From JABDPF01 sp036351575 (GTDB lineage: Bacteria > Pseudomonadota > Gammaproteobacteria > Xanthomonadales > SZUA-36), in contig JAZBPJ010000014.1 in NCBI GenBank assembly GCA_036351575.1, positions 1 to 11,201 of the forward strand: a DNA stretch of 11,201 nt, read 5' to 3'. Below are positions 1 to 6,497 of the stretch, one piece after another (position 1 is the first letter of the stretch; each line of letters starts with the position of its first letter). The translations under genes were made by a program, and so were the position numbers. Below the pieces are notes generated by a model that worked only from the letters and a program-made list of their open reading frames with translations, ran no database searches and was not told the origin of the DNA.

Positions 1-113
1 CAATCGAGCCCTGAAGGTAGCAGGGACGTACCTCCAGGGCGACCCGGCAATGAGGGTCGAACCCGAGGGAAGCCAAGCCAGGCCGCAGGCCATGAGTCGA
101 CCCAAACCATCGG

Positions 114-169
114 GCCGGGAGGCGGTACGGCTATTTAGCCGAGAGGCCGTCCCGGGATGAATGGAGAGG
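114..169 (+). repeat. 56-nt direct repeat, copy 1
   Basis: This copy aligns without gaps to 190-245 with 8 mismatches in 56 positions (118, 130, 132, 133, 153, 157, 159, 161). It begins with a hairpin GCC-GGGA-GGC (114-123) and carries a second, GCC-GAGA-GGC (138-147); both loops fit GNRA when read on the plus strand. The most conserved block is 134-152, TTTAGCC followed by GAGAGGCCGTCC. The repeat ends in GGAGAGG. Function is unknown. Stem complementarity between 128-131 (CGGC) and 138-141 (GCCG) is not kept in copy 2, so the two inner hairpins are not equivalent in both copies. Confidence 0.7.
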
Positions 170-189
170 CCTGCTGAATACGAGGGAAC

Positions 190-245
190 GCCGAGAGGCG
201 GTACGACCGTTTAGCCGAGAGGCCGTCCAGGGGTAATTGGAGAGG
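190..245 (+). repeat. 56-nt direct repeat, copy 2
   Basis: This is the second copy, exactly 76 nt downstream of copy 1 and identical at 48 of 56 positions. Its first hairpin is better than in copy 1: CGCC-GAGA-GGCG at 189-200, a 4-bp stem with a GNRA loop. The second, GCC-GAGA-GGC, is at 214-223. Because 76 is not a multiple of three, the copies are in different reading frames, which argues against a repeated protein motif and for an RNA or DNA element. Confidence 0.7.
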
Positions 246-271
246 GATCGGAAACGTGAGGGTGGCAGGCC

Positions 272-583
272 CTAAGCGTCTTCAGCCTCGGCGCAATTCC
301 AGCACTCGCTGAACTGTCCCTCGATCTCGGTACCGCATTTCGGGCAGGTCCAGGTCGCAGCGGAAGCCGGCTCTTCCTGCGCCTCGGAAATGAGCTGCCG
401 GGCGCGATCCGCGTCCTTCTCGTGGACCACGAACAACTGCGGAACCGTCTCGACGAAAGGCAGTTCTCCGGTGCCGCCAAAACCGAACTGGTTCTTGAGG
501 AAGGTTGCGATGCCCTGGGATTCGAGCAATGACTGCATCTGCCCGACCCGCGAGAAGTCGAAATCCTCGAATACCCTGATCAC
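272..583 (-). CDS. DUF2007-family protein with C-terminal zinc ribbon
   Basis: This encodes a 103-residue soluble protein. Residues 1 to about 70 resemble the DUF2007 family (putative prokaryotic signal-transducing, PII-like fold): the opening VFEDFDFSRV, followed by QSLLESQGIATFLKN and the FVVHEKDADRARQLI helix, fits its alpha/beta pattern. The C-terminus adds a four-cysteine zinc ribbon, CPKC at 80-83 and CWNC at 94-97. The start is GTG at 583-581, preceded by the purine-rich GGGGACGG. It overlaps the msrB stop as GTGA, so translation is probably coupled to msrB and the two share a transcript. The family's biochemical role is not established; binding of a small ligand or of a protein partner is inference. 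The ribbon suggests metal binding and perhaps redox sensitivity, which would suit the MsrB neighbour. Family call fairly sure, function unknown. Confidence 0.8.
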   Translation of the reverse strand: MIRVFEDFDFSRVGQMQSLLESQGIATFLKNQFGFGGTGELPFVETVPQLFVVHEKDADRARQLISEAQEEPASAATWTCPKCGTEIEGQFSECWNCAEAEDA

Positions 584-990
584 CCGTCCCCGTCCTGTTC
601 AGAAGGCCGGAATTCAAGCGAGGCCGAATTGATGCAGTAACGCAGCCCGGTCGGCGGCGGGCCGTCAGGAAATACATGACCCAGGTGTGCGTCGCATTGC
701 CTGCACAGCAGCTCTACCCGGCTCATGCCGTGGCTGAAATCCGGTTTCTGGACAATGCCGGCCTCGTCCAACTCGGAGTGAAAACTCGGCCAGCCGCAGC
801 CGGCGTTGAACTTGCTGTCGGAGCCGAACAGGACATGACCGCAGCACACGCAATGGTAAGTGCCCTCGTCCCAGCACTGTTCGTATTCACCGCTGAACGG
901 CGCCTCGGTGCCCGCCTGCCGTGTCACCCGGTACTGCTCAGCCGTCAGCTGGGCTTTCCATTCGCTGTCGCTTTTGCTGATTTTTGCCAT
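580..990 (-). CDS. msrB: Peptide-methionine (R)-S-oxide reductase MsrB
   Basis: MsrB reduces the R epimer of methionine sulfoxide in oxidised proteins, using thioredoxin to recycle the enzyme, in the cytoplasm. The 136-residue product shows the family landmarks in order: GTEAPFSGEY (27-36), zinc-binding cysteine pairs C47/C50 and C96/C99, GCGWPSF (64-70) with C65 as a possible resolving cysteine, HLGHVFPDGP (102-111), and RYCINSASLEF (117-127) with the catalytic C119. I chose ATG at 990-988, giving MAKISKSDSEW, because it fits the family N-terminus. The frame stays open upstream to a start near 1107, but those extra residues look unlike MsrB. No strong ribosome binding site precedes it. There is no signal peptide. 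It is divergent from lptD and its TGA overlaps the GTG of the DUF2007 gene. Confidence 0.95.
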   Translation of the reverse strand: MAKISKSDSEWKAQLTAEQYRVTRQAGTEAPFSGEYEQCWDEGTYHCVCCGHVLFGSDSKFNAGCGWPSFHSELDEAGIVQKPDFSHGMSRVELLCRQCDAHLGHVFPDGPPPTGLRYCINSASLEFRPSEQDGDG

Positions 991-1036
991 GCGCACATGG
1001 TAAATCAAAGCACCCGGGCTGCCCATCGCGGCGTGT

Positions 1037-1048
1037 ACCGGGCCCGGT
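1037..1048. promoter_or_regulatory. 12-bp perfect palindrome in the msrB/lptD divergent region
   Basis: ACCGGGCCCGGT is a perfect inverted repeat lying between the divergent msrB and lptD starts (991-1114). It touches a TTGCAC box at 1048-1053 that could serve as a -35 for lptD, although the matching -10 (GATTTT, 1071-1076) is poor. A dimeric regulator could bind here, but in GC-rich DNA such a palindrome can arise by chance. Binding is not shown by the sequence. Confidence 0.25.
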
Positions 1049-1114
1049 TGCACCCGGCGGCGATCTGTGAGATTTTGCCACGACCATCTGACAACGGCCG
1101 GCAGCACTTAAGCC

Positions 1115-3301
1115 TTGCGATTTTTCAAACCATTTTTCCTGACGATGGCGGCAGCATTTCCGCTGACTGCGTGGCTCTCCGCGCCCGTGACCGCGTGGGC
1201 GCAGGAAATCACCGGCCCGCCGCCGGGCGCCTGCCCGGAACGCACCATGAGGCCGGTCGTACAGTCTGCGCCCGACCGCTCGCAGGCTCCGCTTCTCGTT
1301 TACGCCCGTGAGTTGGACGCCGCCAACGACCGCGAAAGCGAAATCCGCGGTGCCGTCGAGCTTTTTCGCGCCGACCAGCACCTGCAGACCGAGAGCCTGC
1401 TGTTCGACCCGGTCAGCAGCGTGGTCACCGTGCCCGGGCCGGTTTTTTACCGCGACAGCCAGGTCTGGATTCGTGGCAGCGAGGCCCGGGTCGAGTTGGC
1501 CGAGGAAAGCGGTTATTTTTCCGGTATCGATTTCGGCCTGACGGGCTCCACCGCGAACGGAAGCGCCAGCCGCGCGGAACTGTTCGGCGGCGCCACGTCG
1601 CGCCTCTACGACCTGGAATACACGACCTGCCCCTCGGACCGGCCCGACTGGCTGTTCCAGATGAAAGAGCTCGAACTGCGGCACGACGAAGGCATGGGCA
1701 GCGCGCGCGGAGCAAAACTGAAGTTCAAGGGTGTGCCCATCCTTTACATGCCCTGGTTCACGTTTCCGATCGACGACCGGCGCCGCAGCGGCTTCCTCTA
1801 CCCCGGTCTCGGCTACTCCAGCGATACCGGCTTTGAACTGAGCGTTCCCTGGTACTGGAATATCGCGCCCAACCAGGACGCCACCCTGGAGCCGCGCTGG
1901 TTCTCGGAACGCGGGTTCATGCTGACGGGCGAATACCGCTTCATGACGCGCCGGCAGCGGGGCGAAATCGATTTCGATTACATGCCGGATGACCGCAAGA
2001 CGAAAGAAGAGCGTTATCACTACCAGGTCCGGCACCATTCCCAACCCGCCCGGAACTGGAGCACGGAACTGCTGATCGAGCGGGTCAGCGATGAAAACTA
2101 CTTCCAGGATTACGGCACCACGCTGCGCCAGACGGCGCGCCAGTTCCTGCGCAGCAGCGCCGCCCTGCGCGGTGTCGGCCAATACTGGGATTTCGAACTC
2201 ATGGCCGATGATTTCCAGGTCATCGACGAGTCCATTACAGCCGAAAACGAACCCTACCGGCGCGTCCCCCGCATGCTGTTCCGGCTGGACCAGCCGCTTG
2301 GCCTCGGCGGCCTGACCTTCGGGCTCGACTCCGAGGTCGTCGCTTTCGACCGGGACGTCGGCGTCACCGGCACGCGCATGGACCTGTTCCCGAGCCTGTA
2401 CTGGGACCATTATCACCGCTGGGGTTTCGTCAAGCCGCGAGTGGGTTACCGTTACACGACCTACGACCTGGACTACGGCGGCCAGCCCGGCGACGAGTCG
2501 CCTTCGCGCGGCGCGGCCATCGCCAGCCTGGATGCCGGACTGGTCTTCGACCGCTTCACGTCGGACGGCGGTTACCAGACCCTGGAACCGAGGCTTTACT
2601 ACCTTCGCGTGCCGTACGAGCAACAGGATGACCTGCCGCTGTTCGATACCGGCGAGTTCACTTTCGGATTCAGCCAGCTGTTCAACCCGAACCGCTTTGC
2701 CGGCGGCGACCGTCTCGGCGATACGAACCAGCTGTCGCTGGCGCTCTCCACGCGCAAGTTTGACAGCCAGAACGGCGCCGCGCGCTGGAGCCTGGGTTTC
2801 GGCCAGATTTTCTATTTCGCAGACCGCCGCGTGCAGATCGACGACGAAGCGGTCGACAACGAGGACCTGTCGCCGTTCCTGGGCGAGTTCACCTGGTACT
2901 TTTCACCGCAGCTCAGAATGGCGGCCGGGCTGCAGTGGAACTGGGACCGCAACCGCTTCGACGTCGGCACGCTGAACCTGGGCTGGTCGGGCGAGCAAGG
3001 CCAGCGCGTCGCTTTCGAATACCGTTATCGCACCGAGCGCGTCGACCAGTTCGACCTGCGGCTCAGCTGGCCGATCGGCGAACGCTGGATGGTGCTGTCG
3101 CGGCTGAACTACTCCTTTGCCGATGACGACCTGCTCGAACTGCAGGGCGGTTTTGAATACGAAAGCTGCTGCTGGGCCATCCGCACCGTCCTGCGCCGCT
3201 ACCTGAGAAACCGCGACGGCGAATACCGCGACGGAATCTACGTCGAGTTCAACCTCAAGGGGCTGGCCAGCATCGGCAGCGGACCGAGCGGCCTGTTCTG
3301 A
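1115..3301 (+). CDS. lptD: LPS-assembly outer-membrane protein LptD
   Basis: LptD forms, with the lipoprotein LptE, the outer-membrane translocon that inserts lipopolysaccharide into the outer leaflet. The 728-residue product begins with a signal peptide (MRFFK, hydrophobic core, likely cleavage after AWA at 27-29). An OstA-type jellyroll follows to about residue 200, then a large beta-barrel beginning around the YMPWFTFPIDDRRRSGFLYP motif (211-230) and rich in alternating aromatic strands. The four family cysteines are all present, C40, C172, C685 and C686, matching the pairs joined by long-range disulfides in E. coli LptD. It is slightly shorter than the E. coli protein (784 aa). The start is TTG at 1115: an in-frame TAA lies at 1109-1111, and the next ATG (1145) would remove the positively charged N-terminus of the signal peptide. 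No strong ribosome binding site is visible. Confidence 0.97.
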   Translation: MRFFKPFFLTMAAAFPLTAWLSAPVTAWAQEITGPPPGACPERTMRPVVQSAPDRSQAPLLVYARELDAANDRESEIRGAVELFRADQHLQTESLLFDPVSSVVTVPGPVFYRDSQVWIRGSEARVELAEESGYFSGIDFGLTGSTANGSASRAELFGGATSRLYDLEYTTCPSDRPDWLFQMKELELRHDEGMGSARGAKLKFKGVPILYMPWFTFPIDDRRRSGFLYPGLGYSSDTGFELSVPWYWNIAPNQDATLEPRWFSERGFMLTGEYRFMTRRQRGEIDFDYMPDDRKTKEERYHYQVRHHSQPARNWSTELLIERVSDENYFQDYGTTLRQTARQFLRSSAALRGVGQYWDFELMADDFQVIDESITAENEPYRRVPRMLFRLDQPLGLGGLTFGLDSEVVAFDRDVGVTGTRMDLFPSLYWDHYHRWGFVKPRVGYRYTTYDLDYGGQPGDESPSRGAAIASLDAGLVFDRFTSDGGYQTLEPRLYYLRVPYEQQDDLPLFDTGEFTFGFSQLFNPNRFAGGDRLGDTNQLSLALSTRKFDSQNGAARWSLGFGQIFYFADRRVQIDDEAVDNEDLSPFLGEFTWYFSPQLRMAAGLQWNWDRNRFDVGTLNLGWSGEQGQRVAFEYRYRTERVDQFDLRLSWPIGERWMVLSRLNYSFADDDLLELQGGFEYESCCWAIRTVLRRYLRNRDGEYRDGIYVEFNLKGLASIGSGPSGLF

Positions 3302-3313
3302 TCGCCTTTCGTG

Positions 3314-3319
3314 TAAAAT
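3314..3319 (+). promoter_or_regulatory. Candidate -10 box upstream of surA
   Basis: TAAAAT matches the sigma-70 -10 consensus at 5 of 6 positions and is the most AT-rich spot in this junction. No good -35 is seen at the right distance (3291-3297 lies in the end of lptD). If used, transcription would begin near 3326, just before the hairpin at 3337-3357, giving surA a start of its own. Confidence 0.3.
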
Positions 3320-3336
3320 CACTTTCTGGCTAACGC

Positions 3337-3366
3337 CCCGGCACCGATCGGGCCGGGTCTTTTTTT
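3337..3366 (+). terminator. Intrinsic terminator-like hairpin between lptD and surA
   Basis: CCCGGC (3337-3342) pairs with GCCGGG (3352-3357) around a 9-nt loop that itself holds the palindrome CCGATCGG. It is followed by T-C and seven T residues (3360-3366). This is the standard layout of a factor-independent terminator. It sits after the lptD stop and ends directly against the surA ribosome binding site, so it may stop part of the lptD transcript or act as an attenuator in the surA leader. Confidence 0.6.
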
Positions 3367-3381
3367 GGAGAAGCCTTTCGA

Positions 3382-4719
3382 ATGAACGAACCGATGAATG
3401 CCCGCCACACCTGGGCTCTCACCGCTTTAATCCTCCTGGCCGGCGCCATGCTGCCGTCGCAGGCGACTGCCCAACTGCTGCAGGACAGCGGCTCGGGGGA
3501 AATTGACTCCATCGTCGCCCTCGTGGACGAAGACATCATTCTGCGCAGCGAACTGGACCAGGCGATCGCCGGCATCGTGCAGCAAATCCAGGCGCGCGGC
3601 GAGGCCATGCCGCCCATGCACCTGCTCGAATCCCAGGTCCTGGAACGCTTGATCGTGACCGAGCTGCAGGTCCAGCGGGCGCTGCAGACCGGCATCAGGG
3701 TCAGCGACGCCGACATCGACCAGTACCTCGTCAGCATCGCGCAGAGCAACAACATTACCGTTCAGCAGATGCGGCAGACGATCGAAGCGGACGGAATGGA
3801 TTTCGCCGAGTTTCGCCGCAACATCGGCGAGCAGGTCATGACCGAGCGTTTGCAGCAGCGCATCGTCAACAGCATGGACCCGATCACCGATACGGAGATC
3901 GACATCCTGCTGGCCTCGGAGGACTACAGCGGCGGCGAATACAATGTCTCGCACATCCTTGTTATCGTTCCCGACGGCTCGACGCCGAGCGAAGTCGAGC
4001 AGGCCAAGGCCAAGGCCGACGATGTGCACCAGCGCCTGGTTGACGGGCTCGACTTCGCATCCGCGGCGATTTCCTACTCGGAGAGCCAGGAAGCCCTGCA
4101 GGGCGGCCTGATCGGCTGGCGGGACCTGAACAGCGTGCCGGCATTCTTCGCCGACGCCGTGCGCGGCCTGCAGCCCGGCGATTTCACCGAGCCGGTCCGC
4201 AGCCCCATGGGCTTCCATATCATCAAGGTCAACGATTTTCGTGAAAAACGCCAGGTCGTGGTCGAGGAGTACAACGCCCGGCACATCATGATCGAAGTCA
4301 ACGAGCTGGTTACTCCGCGGCTGGCCATGGAACGCATCATCGAGATCCAGGAACAGCTGCAGTCCGGCGCCGACTTCGCCGAACTCGCAAAAGAAAATTC
4401 CGACGATACGTCAACGGCCAACCTCGGCGGCGACATGGGCTGGTTCCCCCCCGAAGCCTACGGCGAGCGCGTATACCAGACCCTGATGGGATTGGAGCCG
4501 GGCGAACTCAGCCAGCCGTTCCAGACCCAGGGCGGCTGGCACATCATCGAACTGCTGGGCATTCGAGAAACGGACCGCACCGAGGAAGCGATCCGCAGCG
4601 ACGCGCGTGAGAAAATCATGCGCCAGCGGGCCCAGCAGGAGATCGAGAAAGTCATCCGCCAGATGCGCGACGAGGCCTTCGTCGAGATCCGCCTGCCCGG
4701 CCACGAAGACAACAGCTGA
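3382..4719 (+). CDS. surA: Periplasmic chaperone and peptidyl-prolyl isomerase SurA
   Basis: SurA escorts unfolded outer-membrane beta-barrel proteins, LptD among its best-known clients, through the periplasm to the BAM complex. The 445-residue product has a signal peptide (hydrophobic 11-22, likely cleavage after ATA at 28-30). The SurA_N chaperone region follows (about 38-170, opening IDSIVALVDEDIILRSELD). Two parvulin (PpiC) domains lie at about 185-287 (NVSHILV to GFHIIKV) and 297-395 (NARHIMI to GGWHIIEL), and a C-terminal helix completes the chaperone module. Length matches E. coli SurA (428 aa). The start is ATG 3382 with GGAG at 3367-3370; ATG 3394 is an alternative that keeps the signal peptide. 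The gene lies 80 nt after lptD, with a hairpin between, and 16 nt before pdxA. Confidence 0.97.
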   Translation: MNEPMNARHTWALTALILLAGAMLPSQATAQLLQDSGSGEIDSIVALVDEDIILRSELDQAIAGIVQQIQARGEAMPPMHLLESQVLERLIVTELQVQRALQTGIRVSDADIDQYLVSIAQSNNITVQQMRQTIEADGMDFAEFRRNIGEQVMTERLQQRIVNSMDPITDTEIDILLASEDYSGGEYNVSHILVIVPDGSTPSEVEQAKAKADDVHQRLVDGLDFASAAISYSESQEALQGGLIGWRDLNSVPAFFADAVRGLQPGDFTEPVRSPMGFHIIKVNDFREKRQVVVEEYNARHIMIEVNELVTPRLAMERIIEIQEQLQSGADFAELAKENSDDTSTANLGGDMGWFPPEAYGERVYQTLMGLEPGELSQPFQTQGGWHIIELLGIRETDRTEEAIRSDAREKIMRQRAQQEIEKVIRQMRDEAFVEIRLPGHEDNS

Positions 4720-4735
4720 CGGAGTGAACGGCCGC

Positions 4736-5746
4736 ATGACGGAAACGATGCCGCTGCTGGCCATCACCCCGGGTGAACCGGCGGGCATCGGCCCGGAAAT
4801 CCTTCTGCGTTTTCACCAGGAACACCCCGAGTTCCGGGTGGTGGCGGTGGCGGATCCCGGCTTGCTCGAGGAAACGGCCGAAGCGATCGGCTTGAAAGCG
4901 TCGATGCAAACCTGGCAGCCGGGCGATGAAGCCCCCGCAGGGGTTCTGCACTGTCTGCCGGTGCAGCGCAGCGCGCCGTCAAGGCCGGGCCAGCTCGAGC
5001 CGGCCAACGCGGCTTACGTGCTCGAAACGCTGAAACAGGCCACGAAGATCGTCCAGCAGGGCCACGCGGCCGCGCTGGTGACCGGTCCGGTGCACAAGGG
5101 GGTGATCAACGATGCCGGCGTACCCTTCAGCGGCCATACCGAGTTCCTGGCGAAACTGGCGGGCGTTCCCCGCGTCGTGATGATGCTGACCACGCCCGGC
5201 CTGCGCGTCGCACTGGTCACCACGCACCTCCCGCTGCGGGCCGTGCCCGACGCGCTGACGCCAAGGCGCCTGGAGGATGTGCTCCGCATCACGGAGCGCG
5301 AACTGCGCAGACGTTTCGGTATCGCACGACCGCGCATCCAGGTGCTTGGACTGAACCCGCATGCCGGCGAGGGCGGACACCTCGGCAGCGAAGACGACGA
5401 AATCATCAGGCCGGTGCTCGAAATCCTTCGCCGCGCCGGTTTTGTCCTGGACGGCCCCGTGCCGGCCGACACCGCGTTCACGCCTCCGCGGCTGGCCCGC
5501 TGCGACGCGGTGGTTGCGATGTACCACGACCAGGGACTCCCGGTTCTGAAACACATGGGCTTCGGGCGTTCCGTCAATGTCACCCTGGGCCTGCCATACG
5601 TGCGCACCTCGGTCGATCACGGCACCGCGCTGGATATCGCCGGCAAGGGCCTGGCCGAAGCGGGCAGCATGTACCAGGCTGCGGACGCGGCCCGCAGGAT
5701 GGCCCTGGCGGAGCGAAGCGCGCACGATGCGGCACCAGGCGCGTAA
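4736..5746 (+). CDS. pdxA: 4-hydroxythreonine-4-phosphate dehydrogenase PdxA
   Basis: PdxA oxidises 4-phosphohydroxy-L-threonine with NAD to a product that decarboxylates to 3-amino-2-oxopropyl phosphate, the substrate of PdxJ in the deoxyxylulose-5-phosphate-dependent route to pyridoxal phosphate. The enzyme is cytoplasmic. The 336-residue protein shows TPGEPAGIGPE (11-21), TGPVHKGVINDAG (116-128), SGHTEFLA (132-139), GLNPHAGEGG (205-214), MYHDQGLPVLKHMGFG (262-277) and TSVDHGTALDIAGKG (291-305). The metal-binding histidines are H164, H209 and H264, each two residues before their E. coli counterparts. I chose ATG 4736 with GGAG at 4721-4724. The frame is open further upstream inside surA, but that part is a shadow of surA. 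An internal ATG at 4748 is possible though poorly spaced from its purine tract. Its 3' end overlaps rsmA by 20 nt. Confidence 0.96.
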   Translation: MTETMPLLAITPGEPAGIGPEILLRFHQEHPEFRVVAVADPGLLEETAEAIGLKASMQTWQPGDEAPAGVLHCLPVQRSAPSRPGQLEPANAAYVLETLKQATKIVQQGHAAALVTGPVHKGVINDAGVPFSGHTEFLAKLAGVPRVVMMLTTPGLRVALVTTHLPLRAVPDALTPRRLEDVLRITERELRRRFGIARPRIQVLGLNPHAGEGGHLGSEDDEIIRPVLEILRRAGFVLDGPVPADTAFTPPRLARCDAVVAMYHDQGLPVLKHMGFGRSVNVTLGLPYVRTSVDHGTALDIAGKGLAEAGSMYQAADAARRMALAERSAHDAAPGA

Positions 5747-6497
5747 GCGGTTCGGCCAGAACTTCCTGACCGACCCGGGCGTCATCGGGCGCATTATCGA
5801 TGCGATTTCACCGGACCCCGGCCAGCGCATCGTCGAAATCGGGCCTGGCCTGGCCGCTCTGACCCGGCAGTTGGCCGACTCGGGCGCACAACTCCACCTG
5901 GTCGAGATCGACCGCGACCTCGCGGCGCGGCTGCGCGACGAATTCGCCGCGAGAGACAACGTCACCGTGCACGAGGGTGACGCGCTCTCGATGGACTTCG
6001 GCAAGATCACGGCAGGGGAGCGCTTTCGCCTGGTCGGAAACCTGCCGTACAACATCTCGACCCCGCTGCTGTTTCACGTGCTCGCATGGAGCGATTCGAT
6101 CGTGGACATGCATTTCATGCTGCAAAAGGAAGTCGTGAGCCGCATGGCCGCCGCACCCGGGGGCAAGACCTGGGGGCGGCTGTCGATCATGTGCCAATAC
6201 CACTGCAGCGTCGCGCCGCTGTTCGACGTTCCGCCCGAGGCCTTCGACCCGGCACCGAGGGTCCAGTCGGCGATCGTCAGGCTGCTGCCGCACGCCTCGC
6301 CACCCGTTGACATTGCGGACATGAAAGCCTTTGAGCGGCTCTTGTCCAGGGCCTTCTCGCAGCGCCGCAAGACCCTGCGCAACAGCCTGCGCGGAATCGT
6401 CGACGCGGACGATATGGAAGCGGCAGGCATCGACCCGGGCGCGCGGCCCGAGACGCTCGACCTGGCGGCCTTCGCCCAACTGGCGAGGCTGGCGTAA
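5727..6497 (+). CDS. rsmA: 16S rRNA dimethyladenosine transferase RsmA (KsgA)
   Basis: RsmA transfers four methyl groups from S-adenosylmethionine to two adjacent adenosines (A1518 and A1519) in the 3'-terminal hairpin of 16S rRNA, a late checkpoint in 30S assembly. The 256-residue product has the family signatures: RFGQNFL (8-14), the SAM-binding VEIGPGLAALT (36-46), the acidic E60-I-D end of strand 2, GDALSMDF (84-91), the catalytic NLPYNIS (105-111), LQKEVVSRM (132-140) and FSQRRKTLRNSL (210-221). It starts at ATG 5727 inside the end of pdxA (20-nt overlap), with GGAG at 5710-5713, also inside pdxA. The reading frame continues upstream of 5727, but that peptide does not resemble RsmA. Its TAA overlaps the apaH ATG as TAATG, which suggests reinitiation. 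Confidence 0.97.
   Translation: MRHQARKRFGQNFLTDPGVIGRIIDAISPDPGQRIVEIGPGLAALTRQLADSGAQLHLVEIDRDLAARLRDEFAARDNVTVHEGDALSMDFGKITAGERFRLVGNLPYNISTPLLFHVLAWSDSIVDMHFMLQKEVVSRMAAAPGGKTWGRLSIMCQYHCSVAPLFDVPPEAFDPAPRVQSAIVRLLPHASPPVDIADMKAFERLLSRAFSQRRKTLRNSLRGIVDADDMEAAGIDPGARPETLDLAAFAQLARLA

Larger units (their letters stand above)
1..271. other. Noncoding left-edge region with repeats and hairpins
   Basis: I see no convincing gene in this stretch. Plus-strand frame 2 is open only to the TGA at 158-160 and minus-strand frames give short Pro/Gly/Ser-rich peptides with no family resemblance. What is present is structure: a 56-nt imperfect direct repeat (114-169 and 190-245), several short hairpins with GNRA-type loops, CCCTG/CAGGG pairing at 9-13 and 21-25, GGGTCGA/TCGACCC pairing at 54-60 and 97-103, and the 7-mer GCAGGCC at 85-91 and 265-271, complementary to GGCCTGC at 168-174. 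This could be a structured RNA, an intergenic repeat family, or the 3' flank of something to the left of the window. I recognise no known RNA family. No T-tract terminator is seen on either strand. Confidence 0.5.

Noticed and set aside
1..110. Minus-strand open frame running off the left edge from an ATG at 110-108
   Set aside because: It is short, rich in Pro, Gly and Ser, has no ribosome binding site and resembles no family. The RNA-like pairings in the same stretch fit noncoding sequence better.
114..245. CRISPR-like or tRNA-like array because of the 76-nt period
   Set aside because: There are only two diverged copies, the 20-nt gap between them is not a typical spacer arrangement, and no cloverleaf, CCA end or T-loop sequence is present.
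1..252. CsrB/RsmZ-like sponge RNA suggested by nine GGA triplets
   Set aside because: The strand is G-rich, so about this many GGA triplets are expected by chance, and most do not sit in hairpin loops. No promoter or terminator bounds a transcript.
938..2623. Long minus-strand open frame opposite lptD (about 560 codons)
   Set aside because: It lies antisense to an unmistakable lptD and its translation is Ala/Val/Gly/Arg-rich with no family motif. In GC-rich coding DNA the antisense frame is often free of stops.
4607..4735. Upstream extension of pdxA by 43 codons into surA
   Set aside because: The extension is Arg/Ser-rich and mirrors surA in another frame. ATG 4736 has a GGAG upstream and matches the family N-terminus.
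5577..5726. Upstream extension of rsmA by 50 codons into pdxA
   Set aside because: The peptide is a frame shadow of pdxA rich in Arg, Trp and Pro. RsmA homologues begin close to the RFGQNFL motif.
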